From NCBI GenBank assembly GCA_905204385.1, contig CAJKZL010000039.1, positions 1-12,587 on the forward strand: DNA of 12,587 nt, read 5' to 3'. Below are positions 8,633 to 12,587 of the stretch, piece after piece. The notes below the pieces were generated by a model, which saw only the letters and a program-made list of their open reading frames with translations, did not search any database and had not been told where the DNA came from. The DNA is from an uncultured Odoribacter sp. (GTDB lineage: Bacteria > Bacteroidota > Bacteroidia > Bacteroidales > Marinifilaceae). How positions within the stretch are numbered: position 1 is the stretch's first letter; each line of letters starts with the position of its first letter. A program made the position numbers and the translations under genes.

Positions 8633-9462
8633 CGAAAATGATTTTTAGATCCCTGATGTGCTTTGTGCTTTTGACCGGGCTTTGTGCTTGCAGCCAAAAA
8701 GTTCCTTTGGATAAGGATCGGTTTACCGCTTTATTGATCGATATGCACAAGGTGGACGGAACATTGGCGGTTAACCGCGGGTTGCGGGGCAATGACGAAC
8801 TGAAAAATTATTCTTACTATAACGATTTATTCAAAAAATATGGCATCACCCGGGCGGATTTCGATTCGTGTATGTATTATTATTCCGCTCAGACCGTCCA
8901 ATTCTCTAAAATGTACGACGTCATTCTGGATAGTCTGAACAGGCAACTTACGGCAGTAGATAAGGTGTTGAATCTTTTGAAGGCCAATGATTCGCTGAAT
9001 TATTTTCCCATTGCCGATACCTTGCATCTGGATACAGTTTATACGGTGAACATCGATAGCATCGTCCCGGGACTTTATAAATTCAATACCACCCTGCAAT
9101 TCGATTCTTTGAGTAAAAACCGCAACCGCCGCATTGCTGCGTATTTTATTTCTGCCGACGATAAAGATACCTTGCGTGTGCGGGACATCATCGTCAGCCC
9201 GGATACCTTGCAGCGTACTTACAATTGGTCGCAATATGCCGACTCCGTATACAGTCGGTTGGTGATTAATTATATGGAAATCATTCCTCCCGAACAGCGG
9301 CCCAAGACCTATAAAAATGGGAAAGTGGTGAAGCCTTCTAAAAAGGAAAAAGAGATCGATCTGAAGGAGTTCGGAGGAAAAGCATGGGGAAATCAGTTGT
9401 TCCGGCCATATATCTCCCGGGAAACGGAGAACCGGCTGAAACAGGGATTACGCCGTAGATAA
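8629..9462 (+). CDS. DUF4296-domain lipoprotein
   Basis: The N-terminus is a lipoprotein signal, with a hydrophobic stretch and lipobox LCAC giving Cys21 as the modified residue, so the protein is probably membrane anchored. Residues of about 25-110 (FTALLIDMHKVDGTL, then YNDLFKKYGITRADFDSCM and YYSAQTVQFSKMYDVILDSL) match the DUF4296 pattern found in Bacteroidota lipoproteins. The C-terminal part (to residue 277) is less familiar; it contains strand-rich stretches (FNTTLQFDSLSKNRNRRIAAYF) and ends in a basic tail. The start overlaps the mlaF stop by 4 nt (ATGA), which implies co-transcription and coupled translation. No biochemical function is established to my knowledge. A link to lipid transport is only an inference from position. 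The ORF has no visible lesion. Confidence 0.82.
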   Translation: MTKMIFRSLMCFVLLTGLCACSQKVPLDKDRFTALLIDMHKVDGTLAVNRGLRGNDELKNYSYYNDLFKKYGITRADFDSCMYYYSAQTVQFSKMYDVILDSLNRQLTAVDKVLNLLKANDSLNYFPIADTLHLDTVYTVNIDSIVPGLYKFNTTLQFDSLSKNRNRRIAAYFISADDKDTLRVRDIIVSPDTLQRTYNWSQYADSVYSRLVINYMEIIPPEQRPKTYKNGKVVKPSKKEKEIDLKEFGGKAWGNQLFRPYISRETENRLKQGLRRR

Positions 9463-9472
9463 TATCCAAAAT

Positions 9473-9805
9473 ATGCGCAAGATAGCTGCAAATTATATTT
9501 TTTTGCCAGGCTTCCCTTTGATTAAAAACGGTTATGTGATTTTTTGCGAAGGACAGGAAGCAGAGGTAAGGGATACCGGAGGAGAAATACGTGAATTCGC
9601 CGGACTGGAGTTTTATGGAGGAATGATTGTTCCAGGCTATGTTTACGGGAATACGGAACGATTTATTCCAGGAAGTCCGTTATTGCCTGTCTTGGAGGAA
9701 TTATACCTGGAACATGGAAAAGATTATCGGCGTTAGGCGCTTGTGGAGGGGGCGGAACTTAGGGATCTGATATGGACGAACCATTCCCGGATCAGCTATT
9801 TATAA
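9473..9805 (+). pseudogene. Amidohydrolase remnant: N- and C-terminal ends with the catalytic middle missing
   Basis: The ORF from ATG 9473 encodes 87 residues and stops at TAG 9734-9736. Its start (MRKIAANYIF, then DTGGEIREFAGLEFYGGMIVPGYV) matches the N-terminal beta-sandwich of Bacteroidota amidohydrolases, the group often labelled chlorohydrolase, cytosine deaminase or aminofutalosine deaminase. In that family the metal-binding His-x-His (NxHCHLE) should follow PGFV at once; here it is absent. After the TAG the same frame runs to TAA at 9803-9805. It includes LVEGAELRDL, which resembles the C-terminal strand of these enzymes (pattern LIEGVDLxxL). The remnant has 110 codons, against roughly 370 expected, so most of the barrel has been deleted. 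The gene sits 10 nt after the DUF4296 gene, where an amidohydrolase is a plausible operon member. The family call rests on short motifs; a small unrelated hypothetical protein of 87 residues is the alternative. Confidence 0.55.
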
Positions 9806-9939
9806 ACGTGGGTTTATGCCTGGATTGCGCTGTGGTGAGCGGGTTTAAAAAGACGGAAGAGGAGACGAAAAACGTTTCCGTTGAAATAATCGGTGCCAGG
9901 GTATCTTTTTTAGGGTGATTGTTCAGATAAAAAATTAAC

Positions 9940-9970
9940 TTTGCTAAATGATGAACCCATTGTACATTTG
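9940..9970 (+). promoter_or_regulatory. Bacteroidota-type promoter for gpmI
   Basis: A -33 element TTTG (9940-9943) and a -7 element TACATTTG (9963-9970) are separated by exactly 19 nt, a full match to the Bacteroidota consensus TTTG-N19-TAnnTTTG. Transcription should begin near 9975, giving gpmI a leader of about 105 nt. The stretch between the amidohydrolase remnant and this promoter (9806-9939) shows no convincing gene. Confidence 0.8.
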
Positions 9971-10079
9971 CATTTTTGCAGTTCCGAACGGGATCATCCG
10001 GTAGGAGGTAAGTGTCGTACACGGCATTCGTTGAAGGTGGAGAAGATAGTCAACATGGACAACAATAAAACGAATAGAT

Positions 10080-11603
10080 ATGAATAAAGTATTATTAATG
10101 ATTTTAGACGGTTGGGGAATCGGTAAGCAGGATGCTACCGATGCGATTTACAATACCCCGACTCCTTTTATGACTTCTTTGTCGGAGAAATATCCGCATT
10201 CCACTTTACTGACTTGTGGGGAAAATGTAGGTTTACCCGACGGACAAATGGGAAATTCAGAGGTCGGGCACCTGAATATCGGTGCCGGCCGGGTGGTGAA
10301 TCAGGATTTGGTCCGCATCAATAAAGCATGCCGGGATAATTCCATTTTGCAGAATCCTGAAATCGTCAAGGCTTTTACTTATGCCCGCGATAATAAAAAG
10401 CAGGTTCACTTTATGGGCTTGGTATCCGATGGAGGAGTACATAGCTCATTGGAGCATTTGAAAAAATTGTGTGACGTTTCCAAAGAATACGGCATAAAGA
10501 AGACCTTTGTACATTGCTTTATGGATGGGCGGGATACCGATCCGAAAAGCGGTCTAGGCTTCATCAAAGAGTTGAAAGCTCATATGGATAAATCCACCGG
10601 GCGCATAGCGTCTGTCGTCGGCCGTTATTACGCGATGGACCGGGACAACCGCTGGGAAAGAGTAAAAGAAGCTTACGATTTGATTGTGAATGGCATCGGT
10701 ACTCAGACGCAGCATGTGGAAGTGAGTATACAGCAGTCTTACGATGAAGGGGTGACCGACGAATTTATCAAACCGATCGTACATGTAGGAAGTGACCGTC
10801 GTCCGGTGGGAGTGATAGAGCCGGGGGATATGGTTATTTTCTTCAACTATCGGAATGACCGGGCGAAAGAATTGACTATCGCTCTGACTCAAAAAGATAT
10901 GCCGGAATACGGTATGAAGACTATGCCCTTGTATTATTGTTGCATGACTCCCTATGATGCAACTTTCCAGGGATTGCATATTCTGTTTAACAAGGAAAAT
11001 GTAGAAAATACGCTGGGAGAAGTGGTAAGTAAAGCCGGATTGAAGCAGTTGCGCATTGCTGAAACTGAAAAATATGCTCATGTTACTTTTTTCTTCAATG
11101 GCGGACGTGAAGCGCAGTTTGAAGGAGAAAGCCGTATTTTGGTTCCTTCTCCTAAAGTGGCTACCTACGATCTGCAGCCGGAAATGTCTGCACCGGAAGT
11201 GGCAGAGAAACTGGTCGAGCAATTGAATGCCCGATCTGCCGATTTTGTATGCCTGAATTTTGCTAACGGCGATATGGTAGGACATACCGGCGTGTATCCT
11301 GCTATCCAAAAGGCTGTAGCTACGGTGGATAGCTGTGTGGAGAAGGTAGTTACGGCAGCAAAAGCCAACGGATATGACGTTCTGATTATTGCAGACCACG
11401 GTAATGCGGATAACGCTGTTAATCCGGATGGAACGCCGAATACCGCTCATTCCTTGAACCCCGTACCTTGCATTTGGGTTACGGAAACCCAAGGAAAGAA
11501 GTTAAAGAATGGGGTGCTGGCCGATGTGGCACCGACTCTTTTGGAAATCATGGGGGTTGCTCAACCTGCTGAAATGACCGGAAAGAGTTTGATCCAAGGA
11601 TAA
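10080..11603 (+). CDS. gpmI: 2,3-bisphosphoglycerate-independent phosphoglycerate mutase
   Basis: This cytoplasmic glycolytic and gluconeogenic enzyme interconverts 3-phosphoglycerate and 2-phosphoglycerate using two Mn ions and a phosphoserine intermediate. It belongs to the alkaline phosphatase superfamily. The sequence begins with the metal-binding [11 protein letters not shown] (Asp10). The nucleophile is Ser60 in [17 protein letters not shown]. Other conserved stretches are [50 protein letters not shown] and, near the C-terminus, [21 protein letters not shown] and TAHSLNPVP, which supply metal ligands and active-site residues. At 507 residues it is the normal length, and no frameshift or missing catalytic residue is seen. 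It has its own promoter at 9940-9970, so it is probably transcribed separately from the decaying cluster upstream. A 10-codon ORF (10055-10087) overlaps its start. Confidence 0.97.
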   Translation: MNKVLLMILDGWGIGKQDATDAIYNTPTPFMTSLSEKYPHSTLLTCGENVGLPDGQMGNSEVGHLNIGAGRVVNQDLVRINKACRDNSILQNPEIVKAFTYARDNKKQVHFMGLVSDGGVHSSLEHLKKLCDVSKEYGIKKTFVHCFMDGRDTDPKSGLGFIKELKAHMDKSTGRIASVVGRYYAMDRDNRWERVKEAYDLIVNGIGTQTQHVEVSIQQSYDEGVTDEFIKPIVHVGSDRRPVGVIEPGDMVIFFNYRNDRAKELTIALTQKDMPEYGMKTMPLYYCCMTPYDATFQGLHILFNKENVENTLGEVVSKAGLKQLRIAETEKYAHVTFFFNGGREAQFEGESRILVPSPKVATYDLQPEMSAPEVAEKLVEQLNARSADFVCLNFANGDMVGHTGVYPAIQKAVATVDSCVEKVVTAAKANGYDVLIIADHGNADNAVNPDGTPNTAHSLNPVPCIWVTETQGKKLKNGVLADVAPTLLEIMGVAQPAEMTGKSLIQG

Positions 11604-11604
11604 T

Positions 11605-11686
11605 ACAGATGAATGGATAACGGTGGGCTGTAATGCAGAACTTTCCCTCCGGTGAATGTTAGTTCCGGCTGCCGTTATTCATTTGT
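11605..11686 (+). terminator. Long imperfect hairpin after gpmI, possible terminator
   Basis: Bases 11605-11623 (ACAGATGAA, 4-nt bulge TGGA, TAACGG) pair with 11672-11686 (CCGTTATTCATTTGT), making about 15 bp including one G-U pair. They enclose a 48-nt loop that could fold further through two CCGG copies. A pyrimidine-rich run (cctttcattttattt) follows. It begins just after the gpmI stop, so a terminator is likely, but the loop is long and the U-tract is broken. It could instead be a leader structure of the next gene, whose ATG lies 15 nt downstream. I see no good promoter in this gap. Confidence 0.42.
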
Positions 11687-11701
11687 CCTTTCATTTTATT
11701 T

Positions 11702-12286
11702 ATGATTCAGATTGAGAATACCCTGGTAAGTTTCGATATTTTCGAGAAAAAATTTTGTTGTGATTTACAACAATGTAAGGGAATATGTTGTGTGGATGGA
11801 GATTCCGGAGCTCCTTTGGAAAAGGGGGAAATTCGGAAAATCGAAAAAAATTATGCTGCAGTAAAGAATTTCATGACTCCTGCTGGGATAAAAGCGGTGG
11901 AAGAGCAAGGCTTCTCGGTCGTTGATAGCGAAGGTGATGTAGTAACGCCATTGGTAAACCAGAGAGAATGTGCCTATGCAATAGAGGAAAAAGGCGTTTG
12001 CTGGTGTGCTATCGAAAAGGCGTGGACCCTGGGTAAATCGGATTTCCGTAAACCTCTTTCCTGTCACTTGTACCCTATTCGGATCACCCGTTATCCTGAA
12101 TTTGAAGCTTTGAATTATAACAAATGGGATATTTGCGGTTGTGCCCGTTTGAAAGGCGAGCAACTGGGGGTGCCTCTTTATCGGTGTTTGAAAGAAGCAT
12201 TAATAGCCCGCTATGGAATATGCCGCCCGGCAGATCGAATCGGGACGAATAGAAATTCCCAGTCGGTAGCTAATTTCCTCCTATGA
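11702..12286 (+). CDS. DUF3109-family cysteine-rich protein, probable frameshift near the C-terminus
   Basis: The N-terminus (MIQIENTLVSFDIFEKKFCC) and its cysteine pattern match the DUF3109 family of Bacteroidota. The pattern is FCCDLQQCKGICC at residues 19-30, then Cys90, CWC at 100-102, PLSCHLYPIRI (Cys121) and WDICGC (145-147). The arrangement suggests binding of a metal ion or an iron-sulphur cluster; no specific function is established to my knowledge. The match continues to LKEALIARYG (163-172). After that the frame gives 22 unfamiliar residues rich in Asn, Arg and Ser, ending at 12286. From base 12216 the +1 frame reads EYAARQIESGRIEIPSR and stops at 12269. This resembles the charged C-terminal helix expected in the family, where RYGEE is common. 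A 2-nt loss at about 12215-12217 (GGAGAA to GGAA) would explain it. All cysteines precede this point, so function may survive. Confidence 0.87.
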   Translation: MIQIENTLVSFDIFEKKFCCDLQQCKGICCVDGDSGAPLEKGEIRKIEKNYAAVKNFMTPAGIKAVEEQGFSVVDSEGDVVTPLVNQRECAYAIEEKGVCWCAIEKAWTLGKSDFRKPLSCHLYPIRITRYPEFEALNYNKWDICGCARLKGEQLGVPLYRCLKEALIARYGICRPADRIGTNRNSQSVANFLL

Positions 12287-12378
12287 AGAGGAGAGGATCG
12301 CCAAAATATGGGCTTTGGCCGGAAGAAATTCTGTCTTTTTGTTTAGAACAGGATTTTGAATATTTTTTTCTTATTTTA

Positions 12379-12409
12379 TTTGCAAAGTCAGAGTTTCTCC
12401 TTATCTTTG
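12379..12409 (+). promoter_or_regulatory. Bacteroidota-type promoter for tRNA-His
   Basis: TTTG (12379-12382) and TATCTTTG (12402-12409) are spaced by exactly 19 nt, matching TTTG-N19-TAnnTTTG. The predicted start near 12415 leaves about 10 nt before the mature tRNA, as expected for a tRNA gene. Confidence 0.82.
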
Positions 12410-12425
12410 CAGCGCAAAAGCAAAT

Positions 12426-12500
12426 GGTGGATGTAGCTCAGTCGGTTAGAGCGTCGGATTGTGGTTCCGAAGGTCGTCGGTTCGAGCCCGATCTTCCACC
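12426..12500 (+). tRNA. tRNA-His (anticodon GUG)
   Basis: A complete cloverleaf is readable. The acceptor strand GTGGATG (12427-12433) pairs with CTTCCAC (12493-12499), with one T-T mismatch. The D-arm is GCTC/GAGC. The anticodon stem TCGGA/TCCGA holds loop TTGTGGT with anticodon GTG. The T-arm is GTCGG-TTCGAGC-CCGAT. The extra 5' G (12426) opposite C at position 73 (12500) is the histidine-specific G-1 identity feature. CCA is not encoded, as is usual in Bacteroidota. Mature-end coordinates may shift by one base. Confidence 0.95.
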
Positions 12501-12512
12501 CCTTTAATCATG

Positions 12513-12550
12513 AAGCAGTTATTCGAAAGATAACTGCTTTGTGGTTTTCA
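12513..12550 (+). terminator. Hairpin terminator after tRNA-His
   Basis: A perfect 10-bp inverted repeat, AAGCAGTTAT (12513-12522) and ATAACTGCTT (12530-12539), has a 7-nt loop (TCGAAAG). A modest U-containing tail (tgtggttttc) follows. It lies 12 nt after the tRNA, so it most likely ends the tRNA transcript. The tail is weak for an intrinsic terminator. Bases 12551-12587 hold nothing I can recognise. Confidence 0.65.
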
Positions 12551-12587
12551 GCTTATCCGGATTAAGGAACTCCGAACAACGTGTAGA

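Noticed and set aside
9772..9918. A 48-codon ORF after the amidohydrolase remnant
   Set aside because: It overlaps the remnant in another frame, has no recognisable motif and no promoter; chance length.
9792..10022. A 76-codon minus-strand ORF opposite the gpmI promoter region
   Set aside because: It has no family resemblance and covers a well-defined promoter on the other strand.
10554..11492. A 312-codon ORF antisense to gpmI
   Set aside because: It is a mirror of a highly conserved sense gene; the composition is odd and no domain is visible.
12283..12507. A 74-codon plus-strand ORF running through the tRNA gene
   Set aside because: Its second half is the tRNA-His sequence read as protein, and the first half matches nothing I recognise.
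1..12587. CRISPR arrays, insertion sequences, phage genes or restriction/defence modules
   Set aside because: I saw no spaced direct repeats, transposase motifs, terminal inverted repeats or defence-type domains. The disrupted genes carry no insertion at the break points.

Overview
The window is from a bacterium of the phylum Bacteroidota, most likely order Bacteroidales. Three things support this. There is a complete porP-porK-porL-porM-porN (sprF-gldKLMN) type IX secretion gene order. Two promoters match the Bacteroidota sigma form TTTG-N19-TAnnTTTG. Several proteins belong to families typical of the phylum (DUF4296 lipoprotein, DUF3109 protein, MlaE/MlaF pair). The mix resembles Odoribacter/Butyricimonas-like genomes, but that is an impression from memory, not a computed placement.

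Layout. Bases 1-5635 (+) hold the type IX secretion core: a PorP/SprF outer-membrane protein cut by the window edge, the ring lipoprotein GldK, the motor proteins GldL and GldM, and the ring protein GldN, ending at a strong hairpin terminator (5678-5725). Bases 5833-6856 (-) hold mannose-1-phosphate guanylyltransferase (manC). Bases 7143-9805 (+) are a tight cluster: MlaE-type permease, MlaF-type ATPase, a DUF4296 lipoprotein and an amidohydrolase remnant. gpmI (10080-11603) follows with its own promoter, then a DUF3109 cysteine-rich protein, then tRNA-His(GUG) with its own promoter and hairpin terminator.

The most notable feature is gene decay. gldK has an in-frame TAG that removes the last 51 codons. 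mlaF has an in-frame TAA inside the ABC signature region and also has Ala in place of the Walker B catalytic Glu. manC is frameshifted and seems to lack roughly 14 codons. The amidohydrolase is reduced to its two ends, with an in-frame TAG between them. The DUF3109 gene probably carries a small C-terminal frameshift. TAA, TAG and TGA all end intact genes here, so recoding does not explain the breaks. Either the lineage is losing genes, or the assembly contains errors; raw reads would decide. gldL, gldM, gldN, mlaE, gpmI and the tRNA look intact.

I found no CRISPR array, insertion sequence, phage gene or clearly new system. The content is ordinary Bacteroidota core genome, made unusual by the number of disrupted genes.
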